From: Streptomyces sp. NBC_00335 | GTDB lineage: Bacteria; Actinomycetota; Actinomycetes; Streptomycetales; Streptomycetaceae | DNA: 64,000 nucleotides | Assembly (NCBI RefSeq): GCF_036127095.1 | Contig: NZ_CP108006.1 | Location: 5,943,501-6,007,500, forward strand | Direction of reading: 5' to 3' | Shown: positions 16,910 through 26,098 of the stretch, in pieces | How positions within the stretch are numbered: position 1 is the first letter of the stretch | How the letters are laid out: every line of letters starts with the position of its first letter | The notes under the pieces: generated by a model | Told to the model about the DNA's origin: nothing | Database searches by the model: none | What the model saw: the letters and a program-made list of their open reading frames with translations, nothing else | Made by a program: the position numbers and the translations under genes

Positions 16910-18632
16910 CGGCGAGGTCCCGGAGGTCGTCACCCCCTTCACGATCGGCCCGACGTGGCAGCGAGGCGAGGACGGCAAGTTCATCCTCCCCGAGTACACG
17001 CTGGGCTGGCAGGCCCTGGCCTGGACGGCGACCTACCTGCAGCACTACGCCGGCGCCCCCTGGCGGTATACCGCCGAGCAGGCCCGGCTGACCCTGTGGT
17101 GGTACGCCATGGATCCAGTGACGAACCGGTTCGTGTGGCGTGACGGCGTGATCCAGCGCCTGAAGGGCTGGGGGAAGGATCCCCTGATCGCGACCTTCTC
17201 GGCCTTCGAATTCGTTGGCCCCTGCCGGTTCGCCGAGGTAGCCGACGAGGGCAATGAGTGGGGCATCCCGCCCGGCCAGCCGTTGGGGCGGCAGCATCCA
17301 GCAGCCTGGGTCCAGATTGCGGCCGTCAGTCAGGACCAGACCCGGAACACGATGACCCTCTTCCCGTCGATTCTGACGAAGCGGGCCATCGAGGAGTACC
17401 GGATCGACCTCGGCAAGGAGATCATCTACGCCGACAAGGGCCGGGCCCGGATGGAAGCCGTGACGAGTTCGCCGCGGGCGCTTGAGGGTGGCCGGCCGAC
17501 CAACACGAACCTCGGCGAGACCCATCACTGGGTTGAGTCGAACGGCGGACACGAGATGGCCGCGGTCATCGAGCGCAATGCCACCAAGTCCGCCGACGGC
17601 GACTCCCGGACCCTGGCGAACACGAACGCCTACGAGCCGGGCGAAGACAGCGTCGCCGAACGCACCCGCGAGGCCTATGAGTCGGCGGAGGCCGGACGCG
17701 CGGCCGATGTGGGCCTCTTCTACGACTCGTTGGAGGCTCCGGCCGAGGCGAAGCTGTCCGAGGAGTGGATCGAGCCGACCCTGCGGGCTGTCCGCGGTGA
17801 CTCGACGTGGCTGGACATCGCGCGGCTGAAGGCGTCGATCCTCGACGTCCGTAACCCACCGTCTCGGTCTCGCCGGTTCTGGTTCAACCAGATCACCGCC
17901 TCAGAGGACGCCTACCTGGCGCCCTACGAATGGGATGCGTGCCCGCATGAGGGCATCGACCTGCAGGCCGGCGACGAGATCGTCATCTTCTTCGACGGCT
18001 CCAAGTCGGACGACGCGACAGGTCTGGTGGCGTGCCGCTTGTCCGACGGCCACCTGCAGACGCTAGGTGTGTGGCAGCGGCGGGCGAACTGGCCCGACGG
18101 CGTGCCATGGCGGGTACCGCGCGAGGAGGTCGACGGTGTTGTGGACCTGACGTTCGCTACGTACAAGCCGCTCGCGTTCTTCGCCGACCCGGGTTCCGGG
18201 TTCGACGAGGCGGATGGCGAACGCTACTGGGACGGCTTCATCGACGCCTGGGCCCAGCGGTACGGCAAGCGGCTGAAGCTCAAGGCCGTGCCCTCCGGCC
18301 ATGGCCAGCACGCCGTCATGTGGGACATGCGCGACCGGCGCCGGCAGCAGACCTTCACCGAGGCTGTCGACCGCTTCTACCGGGACGTCCTGGAGCGGCA
18401 GCTGACCCACGACGGCCACAAGGTGCTGCGCCAGCACGTTGCCAACGCCCGCCGGCGGACGAACGCCTGGGGCTACACGATCGGCAAGGAACACCGTGAA
18501 TCGGCCCGCAAGGTCGACCTCGCGGTGTGCGCGATCGGCGCGCGGATGCTCCGCCGGATGGTCATGAACTCGACGGCCTGGACGAAGAGGTCCACGGCCC
18601 GTGGCAAGGGACGGGTGGTGGTGCTGCGATGA
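16902..18632 (+). CDS. Terminase large subunit
   Basis: 576 residues from a GTG inside the end of the small subunit gene. The ATPase has a P-loop variant RLKGWGKDP around residues 86-94, where the usual GxGK is replaced by the KGWGKD form common in actinophage terminases. The nuclease domain starts with VIFFDGSKSDD (D365 the likely metal ligand). It cuts and pumps phage DNA into proheads. Stop overlaps the portal ATG (ATGA). Confidence 0.95.
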   Translation: MADGEVPEVVTPFTIGPTWQRGEDGKFILPEYTLGWQALAWTATYLQHYAGAPWRYTAEQARLTLWWYAMDPVTNRFVWRDGVIQRLKGWGKDPLIATFSAFEFVGPCRFAEVADEGNEWGIPPGQPLGRQHPAAWVQIAAVSQDQTRNTMTLFPSILTKRAIEEYRIDLGKEIIYADKGRARMEAVTSSPRALEGGRPTNTNLGETHHWVESNGGHEMAAVIERNATKSADGDSRTLANTNAYEPGEDSVAERTREAYESAEAGRAADVGLFYDSLEAPAEAKLSEEWIEPTLRAVRGDSTWLDIARLKASILDVRNPPSRSRRFWFNQITASEDAYLAPYEWDACPHEGIDLQAGDEIVIFFDGSKSDDATGLVACRLSDGHLQTLGVWQRRANWPDGVPWRVPREEVDGVVDLTFATYKPLAFFADPGSGFDEADGERYWDGFIDAWAQRYGKRLKLKAVPSGHGQHAVMWDMRDRRRQQTFTEAVDRFYRDVLERQLTHDGHKVLRQHVANARRRTNAWGYTIGKEHRESARKVDLAVCAIGARMLRRMVMNSTAWTKRSTARGKGRVVVLR

Positions 18633-20059
18633 CGACTCCCACTCTTCCTCTCCTGTCGCTGTCGGACGACGAGCTGGGCATCCTGACGATGCTCCGCTCG
18701 GATCTGCTGTCGCAGCGCTTCAAGCTGGAGCTGTTCGACGCCTACTTCAACGGCGAGCAGCTGGTCCGAGACCTGGGGATCTCGATTCCCCCGCAGCTGA
18801 AGACCCTGCACACGGTCATCGGTTGGCCTCGGATTGGCGTCGAAGCGTTGGAGCAGCGTCTCGACCTGGAGGCGTTCCGCTGGTCTGACGGGGGTGACTC
18901 CTCGGACCTGCTGGAGATCGCCGAGGCGAACGACTGGTTCGACGAAGCCTCCCTGGGGCACCTGGACGCCCTCACCTACGGCCGCGAGTACATGGCCGTG
19001 GGTTCGGGCGAGGGGGAGGATGCGCCGCCGCTGGTGACGTTCGAGTCGCCCCTCGACATGACCCTGGCCTGGGATGCTCGGCTTCGTCTCTCAACGTCGG
19101 CGCTGCGTGAATGCCAGTCCAACGGACAGGACTTCGGGCTCACCCCTGAGCAGCGTTTGGTGACCCTCTACCTGCCCATGCAGACGGTGTACGCGGTGGA
19201 GGTGAACGGGGGCTGGGAGGTTCTCGACCGCGACGAGCACAACTTGGGCGTGGTTCCGGTGCTGCGGATGGCCAACCGGCAGCGGACTGCTGACCGGACC
19301 GGCCGGAGCGAGATCACTCCCGAGGTCATGTCGATCACGGATGCGGCCTGCCGCCGGCTGATGGGCATCGAGGTCGCTTCGGAGTTCTTTGGGGCTCCGC
19401 AGCGCTACATCCTCGGCGCCTCCGAGTCAGCCTTCCAGGACGCCGAGGGCAACACCAAGAGCGCCTGGGAGACCTACATCGGCCGTGTCCTGGCCTTGGA
19501 GCGGGACGAGGATGGTCAGGTGCCGACGGTCGGCGCCTTCACAGCTCACGACCCGTCCGGTCAGACGAAGATCATCGATCTGTACGCCCGGATCATGGCT
19601 ACCCAGCTTGGCCTGCCGCCGCACATGCTCGGCTACACGTCCGACAACCCCGCCAGCGCTGATGCCATCCGTTCCAGCGAGGGCATGCTGGTCAAGAAGG
19701 CCGAGCGCCGGATCAGGCGTTTCAGCGCTACCCATCGGGAGGCCATGCGCCTCGCACTGTGGGTCCGTGACGGCGAACCGCCAGAGAAGAGCCGCCGCAT
19801 CGAGACGGTGTGGCGGAACCCGGCCACCCCAACGATCGCAGCCCAGACCGATGCCGCGGTCAAGATGGTCCAAGCTGGGATCCTGCCCGCTGACGGCGAC
19901 GTCGTCCTCGAGATGGCCGGCCTGACTGAGGACCAGCGCCAGCGCGTTGCTGCGGAACGGCGGCGCGCTCGTGGCGCTGACTTGGTTCGGCGGTTGACCG
20001 CCATCCCTGAGGATGACAAGCCAGCTCCGGAGGCGGACGATGGCGACGTCGGCGTCTGA
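18629..20059 (+). CDS. Portal protein
   Basis: 476 residues; SPP1 Gp6-like portal. Diagnostic features are order after terminase, length, and the conserved central GRSEITPEVMSITDAACR and the LGYTSDNPASADAIRSSEG region before the C-terminal helices. Forms the dodecameric DNA channel of the head. The MuF-like gene overlaps its end by 20 bp. Confidence 0.92.
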   Translation: MTTPTLPLLSLSDDELGILTMLRSDLLSQRFKLELFDAYFNGEQLVRDLGISIPPQLKTLHTVIGWPRIGVEALEQRLDLEAFRWSDGGDSSDLLEIAEANDWFDEASLGHLDALTYGREYMAVGSGEGEDAPPLVTFESPLDMTLAWDARLRLSTSALRECQSNGQDFGLTPEQRLVTLYLPMQTVYAVEVNGGWEVLDRDEHNLGVVPVLRMANRQRTADRTGRSEITPEVMSITDAACRRLMGIEVASEFFGAPQRYILGASESAFQDAEGNTKSAWETYIGRVLALERDEDGQVPTVGAFTAHDPSGQTKIIDLYARIMATQLGLPPHMLGYTSDNPASADAIRSSEGMLVKKAERRIRRFSATHREAMRLALWVRDGEPPEKSRRIETVWRNPATPTIAAQTDAAVKMVQAGILPADGDVVLEMAGLTEDQRQRVAAERRRARGADLVRRLTAIPEDDKPAPEADDGDVGV

Positions 20060-20852
20060 CGGCGGCCGGGCGGCCAATGCGCATCGACGGGCTCAACGCG
20101 GCCTGACGCGCCTCCTGACGCGGGATATGCGCGGCCTGCGAAGGCTGATCATTCCGTCTCGGCTCGAGGCTTCCGTTCCGGAGTGGATTGTGGCCGTCCG
20201 GGCCCTGGTCGAGCAGTACGGGTCAGCCTCCTCAAGCTTGTCGGCCGACTACTACGAGGCGGAGCGTGCCGCCGCTGCTGTCACCGGCCGCTTCACGGTT
20301 CCTCTCGTTGACCCGCCTCCCGACGAGCAGGTCGAGAGCGGTCTGCGTTGGGCCACCAAGGATCTATGGCCGCGTGACCCTGATGACCCCGCCACGACGG
20401 ATGCCCAGCGAGAGCCGATGGACATCCGCCTACAGCAGGCTGAGGCGAAGGCCGAGGGCGTCGCACAGAAGCTGGTCGCCGATCAGGGGCGCGGCACCGT
20501 CAAGGAGGCGGTTCGGCAGGACCGCACGGCCGTTGGGTACGCGCGCGCCGCCGCTCTAGGGGCTTGCGTCTTCTGCAAACTCATGGCCACACGAGGCTTG
20601 ACGTACAAGTCGGCCGGCTCGGCCGGCCGCGACGTCAACAGCAAGTTCACCGGTGACGACAGTGTCGTGAAGTTCCACGACAACTGTCACTGCCAGATCG
20701 TCCCGGTGTTCAAGGGGCAGCGGTTCGAGCTGTCCGATCATGCGCGCGAGTGGGAGCGGATCTACCGCGACTACGCCGCGCCCTACCCAGGCGATCAGCT
20801 GAACCGGTTCCGGCAGGCTCTCGCCGACCACGGGCACATGCCCGTTCTGTAA
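20040..20852 (+). CDS. MuF-like/VG15 minor capsid protein
   Basis: 270 residues; ATG lies inside the portal gene. Helical N-terminus and a C-terminal MuF-type domain with GACVFCKLMATRG and FHDNCHCQIVPVF, a Cys/His set (about residues 178-222) that could hold zinc. In many siphoviruses this protein follows the portal and is packaged in small numbers inside the head. Confidence 0.85.
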   Translation: MATSASDGGRAANAHRRAQRGLTRLLTRDMRGLRRLIIPSRLEASVPEWIVAVRALVEQYGSASSSLSADYYEAERAAAAVTGRFTVPLVDPPPDEQVESGLRWATKDLWPRDPDDPATTDAQREPMDIRLQQAEAKAEGVAQKLVADQGRGTVKEAVRQDRTAVGYARAAALGACVFCKLMATRGLTYKSAGSAGRDVNSKFTGDDSVVKFHDNCHCQIVPVFKGQRFELSDHAREWERIYRDYAAPYPGDQLNRFRQALADHGHMPVL

Positions 20853-20906
20853 CCCATGGCCGCCCTGGAGGTGGCCTTCTCTCAGCCCCTGGAGGGCCGT
20901 TTCACC

Positions 20907-21491
20907 ATGCCCGAAAACGAGGAGACCGAGCAGTCCGTCGAGGACCCGCAGGAGCCCGACATCGCCCTGGAGGCTGCGGGCGCCGAAGAGGAGCCCTTCG
21001 ACCGGGCGCGCGCCGAAGCCAAGATCCGGAAGGCCAACAGCGAAGCCAAAAGCCTCCGTGACCGTCTGAAGCTCCTCGAGCCACTCGCCGCGAAGGCAAA
21101 GGAACTCGAAGACGCCCAGAAGACCGAGGCCGAGCAGCTCACCGACCAGCTCGCCACTCAGCGGGAGCGGGCCGAGAAGGCTATCCGTGCCGCGGTCGCC
21201 TCCAAGGTCGAGGCCCTGGCCCGCGACTTCGCTGACCCGGAGGACGCAGTCGGCTCGCTGGACCTCACCGCCTACGTGGACGAGGACGGCGCCATCGACA
21301 CGGACGCCATCAAGGACGCCCTCGCGGAACTCCTCAAGCGCAAGCCCCACTGGGCCCGTCCCGACGAGGGCGGCCCACGCCGCCCCGCCCCGGACCGCAC
21401 CCAGGGCTCCTCGGGCAACGGCAACAGAACCCCCTCCGACCCCGGCGAAGTCTTCGCCGGACTCATGCAGCAGGCCCTGAAGGGCCACTGA
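20907..21491 (+). CDS. Capsid scaffold protein
   Basis: 194 residues; ATG follows CTGGAGGG. Highly acidic N-terminus, long coiled coil (about residues 30-95), and a C-terminal helical region ending in a Pro/Arg-rich tail. Position immediately before the major capsid gene and the composition are diagnostic of a scaffold. Confidence 0.85.
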   Translation: MPENEETEQSVEDPQEPDIALEAAGAEEEPFDRARAEAKIRKANSEAKSLRDRLKLLEPLAAKAKELEDAQKTEAEQLTDQLATQRERAEKAIRAAVASKVEALARDFADPEDAVGSLDLTAYVDEDGAIDTDAIKDALAELLKRKPHWARPDEGGPRRPAPDRTQGSSGNGNRTPSDPGEVFAGLMQQALKGH

Positions 21492-21506
21492 GAGAGGTAG
21501 CCCTCC

Positions 21507-22463
21507 ATGGTTGCGACCGCACCCATCAAGCTGAGCGACGTCAATGCGACGTTCCTCCCGCCCACCCTGACCGGCCCGATCTTCGAGAAGTCGGTCGAGC
21601 AGAGCGCCGTCATGGCGCTCTCGCGACGCATTCCCCTGTCGATGTCCGCGACAACCGCCATCCCGGTTCCGCTGGACGTCCCGACCGCCGACTGGGTTGA
21701 CCAGGCCGGACGGAAGCCGCTTGGTACCGGCGGCGTCGACATCAAGACCATGAGCGGCAAGAAGATCGCCGTCCTCATCCCGGTCGCGATGGAGGTCGTG
21801 CAGTCCAATGCCGCCGGCCTGTGGACGCAGCTGCAGAACGACCTCCCTACCGCGTTCTCCCGGGCGTTCGACCGGGCCGCGATCCACGGCAAGACCATGA
21901 AGGGTGCGACCGGCCCGTTCCCCGACTACCTGGCGGAAACCTCGAAGAGCGTCACCATCGGGGGCACCAGCCAGGCCAACGGCGGTATCTACGGCGACAT
22001 CGTCAAGGGCATGAACGACACCGTCGATGACGACTGGGACTACACCGGTACCCTCCTGGATCACCGGATGAAGCCCAAGCTCCTCGGTGCGACTGACACC
22101 ACGGGCCGACCGATCTTCGTCGACACCACGGTCCCGGGCACGGGCGCGGCGCTGGCTGGGACTCTGATCGGCGAGCCGGTCGCCTACTCCCGCTCCGTCT
22201 CCGGCAAGCTCCGCCGTCAGACGGGCACCATCGACACGGGCCTGCGCGGCATCGGTGGCGACTGGTCCCAGACGGCCTACGGCGTCGGCATGGACATCAC
22301 CGTCAAGATCTCCCGCGAGGCGACGTACATCGACGAGGAAGGCGGCGTGCACTCCGCCTTCCAGGAGAACCTCGTTCTCCTGCTGGCGGAGGCCTACTAC
22401 GGCTTCGTTCTCGGCGACGTCGAGGCCTTCGTCAAGTACCTGGCGGCCGGCGGCTCCTCCTGA
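21507..22463 (+). CDS. Major capsid protein (HK97 fold)
   Basis: 318 residues. The sequence has the HK97-type order of an N-terminal arm, long spine-helix region around residues 88-115, E-loop and a C-terminal beta domain. PIFEKSVEQSAVM and ISREATYIDEEGGVHSAF are typical of actinophage capsid proteins. No protease gene or obvious delta-domain cleavage is present, so the separate scaffold takes that role. Confidence 0.92.
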   Translation: MVATAPIKLSDVNATFLPPTLTGPIFEKSVEQSAVMALSRRIPLSMSATTAIPVPLDVPTADWVDQAGRKPLGTGGVDIKTMSGKKIAVLIPVAMEVVQSNAAGLWTQLQNDLPTAFSRAFDRAAIHGKTMKGATGPFPDYLAETSKSVTIGGTSQANGGIYGDIVKGMNDTVDDDWDYTGTLLDHRMKPKLLGATDTTGRPIFVDTTVPGTGAALAGTLIGEPVAYSRSVSGKLRRQTGTIDTGLRGIGGDWSQTAYGVGMDITVKISREATYIDEEGGVHSAFQENLVLLLAEAYYGFVLGDVEAFVKYLAAGGSS

Positions 22464-23476
22464 TGCCGGGCGTGGAGGGTGGCCGGGCGCCGATGCGGAT
22501 CGTCGCCCGGCTGCACGGCTACCCGCCGCGCCACAACGCCGGAGCGGAGTGGATGGTCCACTCCCAGCTCCGCGCGCTCGTCGAGCGAGGTCACGACGTG
22601 TCGGTGTGGCTGTCCCGCTACACCGACGACAAGGCCGACTACGACCTCGACGGCGTCCAGGTGGTGCCTCTTCAGTCCCGCCTGGACGCTGCGTCCGCCA
22701 TCCGCAGGGCCGACGTCGTCGTCTCCCACCTGGAGAACGTCCCATCGGCCGGAGCGCTGGCCCGCGGCTACGGCAAGCCGCTGGCGGTCATCTGCCACAA
22801 CACCCACCGCCAGTCCTTCCGCGAGATGGCCGGGGGCTGCGAGCTGGCCGTCTACAACAGCCAGTGGATGAAGCGCGAGGCCGAGCTGTTCTTCGCCGAG
22901 TATCCCAAGGGCATCCGGCCGGCGCGGGACGTCATCGTCCGACCGCCAGTCTTCGCCGCTGAGTACCGGACGAAGCCCGGCTCCAAGGTGACGTTGGTCA
23001 ACCTCAACCTGGAGAAGGGCGGGGCGCTCTTCGAGAAGCTCGCCCGACGTATGCCTGACGTTGAGTTCCTGGCGGTCGTCGGCGCCTACGGGGAGCAGAT
23101 CGTCCCTGACCTGCCGAATGTCGAGGTCATCGACCACATGTGCGGCCACGAGATGAGGGACGCCGTCTACAGCCGGACCAAGATCCTGCTCATGCCGTCG
23201 TCCTACGAATCCTGGGGCCGAGCCGGCGTCGAGGCCATGGCCAGCGGCATCCCGGTCATCGCCCACCCCACGCCGGGGCTGTGCGAGTCGCTGGGTGAGG
23301 CTGGCGTTTTCATCGACCTACACGATGCCGACGGCTACGAGATGGCCATCCGCAAACTCCTGACCAGCAAGACCGAGTACGGGCTCGTCGCGAAGCGGGC
23401 AAAGGCTCGCTCTGCCGAGCTGGACCCGACTCCCGACCTGGCTACTTGGTGCGACGCCGTGGAAGCTCTGGCTTAG
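22463..23476 (+). CDS. GT-B glycosyltransferase inserted in the head operon
   Basis: 337 residues; ATG overlaps the capsid stop (TGATG), so it is translated with the capsid protein. GT4-like: N-terminal RLHGYPPRHNAGAEWMVHSQ acceptor-side loop, and C-terminal MPSSYESWGRAGVEAMASGIP with the E-x7-E nucleotide-sugar motif. A second start (MRIVARLHG) lies 10 residues in. Coupling to the capsid suggests it glycosylates capsid or tail proteins, as reported for some actinophages. Host wall modification is the alternative. Confidence 0.88.
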   Translation: MPGVEGGRAPMRIVARLHGYPPRHNAGAEWMVHSQLRALVERGHDVSVWLSRYTDDKADYDLDGVQVVPLQSRLDAASAIRRADVVVSHLENVPSAGALARGYGKPLAVICHNTHRQSFREMAGGCELAVYNSQWMKREAELFFAEYPKGIRPARDVIVRPPVFAAEYRTKPGSKVTLVNLNLEKGGALFEKLARRMPDVEFLAVVGAYGEQIVPDLPNVEVIDHMCGHEMRDAVYSRTKILLMPSSYESWGRAGVEAMASGIPVIAHPTPGLCESLGEAGVFIDLHDADGYEMAIRKLLTSKTEYGLVAKRAKARSAELDPTPDLATWCDAVEALA

Positions 23477-23485
23477 GAGGATCCG

Positions 23486-23902
23486 ATGGCGTTCGTCCCT
23501 CCTACCGCCGAACAGCTGGCCCTCTACCTGGGACTGGAGGAGATCGCTGGCGACCGAGCTGACCTGCTGATCGAGCAGGCTGTTGCGCTGGCGCAGTCGG
23601 TCGTCAAGCCGCTGCCGGACGAGGCCACTGCGGTTGTCCTGTCCGTTGCGGCCCGCGCCTACGTCAATCCTCAGCAGGTGTCATACGAGACGATCGGCCC
23701 GATGTCTGTCCAGCGTCCGACGGGCAGTGGCGGCCTGTATCTCACCAAGGCCGACAAGGCCGCCTTGAAGTCGCTGGCTGGCCGCGGCGGCGCATTCACC
23801 GTGGATCCGACGCCAGTGACTGCGACTCCGTCGCCGACCTGGCCGGTTGACGATTCCTACGGTCCCGGGCTGGAGTATGAGCCGGGCTGGGGTTGGGTGT
23901 AG
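23486..23902 (+). CDS. Head-tail connector protein
   Basis: 138 residues; ATG after AGGAGG. The helical N-terminus (LALYLGLEEIAGDRADLL, then QAVALAQSVVKPLPDEATA) matches gp6/gp15-type connector proteins. Its place directly after the head genes supports this. Confidence 0.8.
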   Translation: MAFVPPTAEQLALYLGLEEIAGDRADLLIEQAVALAQSVVKPLPDEATAVVLSVAARAYVNPQQVSYETIGPMSVQRPTGSGGLYLTKADKAALKSLAGRGGAFTVDPTPVTATPSPTWPVDDSYGPGLEYEPGWGWV

Positions 23903-24264
23903 TGCCCGCCCCGTACCCCTACGGCGAGACGGTGGTCCGACTTCGCCGCGGCACCTCCCCAGGCCGGGACCCACGCGGGCAGCCGCTCCCCGGCACCCTG
24001 ACCGAGACGCCTTTCGCGGGTTGCGTCGTCACACCCCGCGCTGAGACGCCGCAGGTCGGCGGGGACCAGCAGCAAGCCAGGGATACCGTCATCGTCGGCT
24101 GGACGGTGTACGCCCCGCACGGCACCGACATCGTCACCACGGACCAGGTCCGCATCCGAGGCGAGGTCTGCGAGATCACTGGCCACCCCGGCGACTGGGG
24201 CGTCAGCCCCTTCACAGGACTGCCCGGCGTTCTGCAGTTCGCCGCCGACAGGGTTACCGGCTAG
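23902..24264 (+). CDS. Head-tail joining (stopper) protein
   Basis: 120 residues from a GTG one base after the previous stop. Beta-rich, with VIVGWTVYAPHGTDIVTTDQ and FTGLPGVLQFAADRV, as in head-closure stopper proteins. The last 11 bp overlap the convergent DUF4429 gene. Confidence 0.75.
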   Translation: MPAPYPYGETVVRLRRGTSPGRDPRGQPLPGTLTETPFAGCVVTPRAETPQVGGDQQQARDTVIVGWTVYAPHGTDIVTTDQVRIRGEVCEITGHPGDWGVSPFTGLPGVLQFAADRVTG

Positions 24265-24583
24265 GTCGGGCCTGCTCGACGGAGGTCATCAGCTTCTGTG
24301 CGGCGTCATTGCTTTTGTGGGGGATCGACAGGCTGTACGGGTCTTCGTAGGGCGGTCGACCACCAACGAGCGAGCCCAGCGGCATTTCCTCACGGGGCCC
24401 GCTATCGGGAAGAACGAACTGGACGTACCCGTAGAAGAGGCGGCGCCCCGGCTTGTATCGCGTCGCGACTACGTCGGCTGCTCGGATCCTCGTCGGCGCT
24501 GGCCGCGATCCGATCGGAGTCTTCGTGATGGTGATCCACTCACCATCGAAGCTGACGCTGCCCAGCACGCCCTTGACTTCCAT
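24254..24583 (-). CDS. DUF4429-like protein on the opposite strand (candidate moron)
   Basis: 109 residues from an ATG preceded by GGGGGTGG. The N-terminal half (VKGVLGSVSFDGEWITITKT, then IRAADVVATRYKPGRRLFYGYVQFVLP) has the pleckstrin-like beta pattern of DUF4429. The tail IPHKSNDAAQKLMTSVE is a final helix. It is the only reverse-strand gene within the head-tail operon, overlaps the stopper gene, and leaves a 347-bp gap in the forward operon. This is what a lysogenically expressed accessory gene looks like. Function unknown. Confidence 0.75.
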   Translation of the reverse strand: MEVKGVLGSVSFDGEWITITKTPIGSRPAPTRIRAADVVATRYKPGRRLFYGYVQFVLPDSGPREEMPLGSLVGGRPPYEDPYSLSIPHKSNDAAQKLMTSVEQARPSR

Positions 24584-24611
24584 GCCACCCCCAAGTTGAG
24601 GAGGTGAGGCT

Positions 24612-24944
24612 ATGGCCGCCCGATTCAAGATGTCCAACCGCGGCGTTGGGCAGCTGCTGAACTCGCCTGAGATCGCGGCAGAGATGCTGCGGCGCGCGGA
24701 ACTCATCAAGAGCGTCGCCGAGGGCACCTCGCCCGTCGGCGGTCCCGGCGACCCACACCCCGGCCAGTACAAGCGTTCCTGGTACGCCAAGGTGGAGCGC
24801 AAGGCGATCGGCCGGTCGCGCAAGAAACGTCCGGTCGGCGTGGTTGGGAACTCGGTCTACTGGGCTCGTTGGGTGGAGTGGGGAACCGAGAGGGTCCACG
24901 CCCACCACGTGCTGCTGCGGGCCGCCCAGGCCGGAGGCGACTGA
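24612..24944 (+). CDS. HK97 gp10-like tail assembly protein
   Basis: 110 residues; ATG follows GAGGAGG. The helical start (PEIAAEMLRRAELIKSVAEG) and the C-terminal VYWARWVEWGTERVHAHHVL match the HK97 gp10 neck family. The next start overlaps by one base. Confidence 0.8.
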   Translation: MAARFKMSNRGVGQLLNSPEIAAEMLRRAELIKSVAEGTSPVGGPGDPHPGQYKRSWYAKVERKAIGRSRKKRPVGVVGNSVYWARWVEWGTERVHAHHVLLRAAQAGGD

Positions 24945-25345
24945 TGGCGGCCGTCGGCTCAGTGGACGTTGAGCTGCTCGTCATTCAGTGGCTCCAGGCG
25001 CAGCTCGGCGGTGGCGTTGTTGTCCGCGACGAGCTCGACAACGACCTGCTCGCCGAGCTGCCGACGGTTCAGGTCGAGCGGATCGCGGCTGGTGACGACG
25101 ATGGGTTCCGGCTGGACCGGGCCCTTGTCGACGTCGATGTGTACGCCGCAACCCGCGGTGAAGCCGTCGTGCGGGCCACGCAGATTCGCGGCCTGCTGCT
25201 CGGCACCCTGCCTGGCTCCACCACTGGCGGCGCTGTCGTCGGCCGGGTGAGAACCCTGACCGCCCCAGGCATCCGCCCCTACGAGAACACCGGGCTCCGC
25301 CGCGTCGGGGCCACCTACGAGATCTACAGTCACCCGGTCTCCTGA
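24944..25345 (+). CDS. Tail terminator/completion protein
   Basis: 133 residues; TGATG overlap. Mixed alpha/beta with VELLVIQWLQAQL, LPTVQVERIAAGDDDGFRLD and a closing GATYEIYSHPVS strand, as in tail completion proteins located just before the major tail gene. Confidence 0.78.
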   Translation: MAAVGSVDVELLVIQWLQAQLGGGVVVRDELDNDLLAELPTVQVERIAAGDDDGFRLDRALVDVDVYAATRGEAVVRATQIRGLLLGTLPGSTTGGAVVGRVRTLTAPGIRPYENTGLRRVGATYEIYSHPVS

Positions 25346-25374
25346 CCGGTCCAGGACCGCGCCGGCCCTGTCCC

Positions 25375-25396
25375 GACCCCGTCCGTTGGCGGGGTC
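25375..25396 (+). terminator. Hairpin before the major tail gene
   Basis: GACCCCG and CGGGGTC around an 8-nt loop, followed by TTC. Partial termination or RNA stability control ahead of the highly expressed tail tube gene is possible. Confidence 0.4.
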
Positions 25397-25419
25397 TTCG
25401 CATGTAGGAGACCCACCTC

Positions 25420-26004
25420 ATGGTCAACATCACCCGCGCCGCGGACCTGACTCAGATCGGCGCCAACGGCGGCGGCTGGGTCGCGGACGTCGGCACCGCA
25501 GCTCCCGCCACCCCGCTGACCCAGCCGGCTGCCGCCTGGAAGCCGCTCGGCTGCATCTCCGACGACGGCCTCGTGCAGGGCTTCGACGAGGACTCTCAGG
25601 AGTTCACGCCGTGGGGCCTGACCTCGCCGATCCGCACTCAGATCACCAAGAGCCTGCGCACGTTCAAGCTCACGGCGTGGGAGACCAGTCGCACCACGGT
25701 GCAGTCGCTGCAGTACCGCATCCCCGTCGCGGAGCTCTCTCCGGTCGGCAGCCTCACCAGCTTCGCGGAGACGGCCTCGCCGTCCCCGGACCGTCGGGCC
25801 TTCTGGTTCGCGATCTTCGACGGCGACACCTCGCGCGGCTTCTATATCCCCGAGGGCGAGATCAGCGACCGCAGCGACGTCACCCACAAGCAGGACCAGA
25901 TGGCTGGCTTTGAGTGGACGATCACCGCCTACCCGGACGCCGCCGGCAACACCGTCTACCACGCCGACATGGTTCCGGTCACGCCCGCCTACATCGGGTC
26001 CTGA
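25420..26004 (+). CDS. Major tail (tube) protein
   Basis: 194 residues. Beta-sandwich pattern with GWVADVGTAAPATPLTQPAA at the start and FTPWGLTSPIRTQITKSLRT in the middle, typical of actinophage tail tube proteins. It sits between the completion protein and the frameshifted chaperones, the canonical order. Confidence 0.9.
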   Translation: MVNITRAADLTQIGANGGGWVADVGTAAPATPLTQPAAAWKPLGCISDDGLVQGFDEDSQEFTPWGLTSPIRTQITKSLRTFKLTAWETSRTTVQSLQYRIPVAELSPVGSLTSFAETASPSPDRRAFWFAIFDGDTSRGFYIPEGEISDRSDVTHKQDQMAGFEWTITAYPDAAGNTVYHADMVPVTPAYIGS

Positions 26005-26098
26005 CCCCCACAGCGGCGGGCAGGCCGATACCTGGCGCGGTCCCGGCCTGCCCGTCTTCACCACCACCGTGACCGCGCCCGCCTGAAAGGACCGCGCC

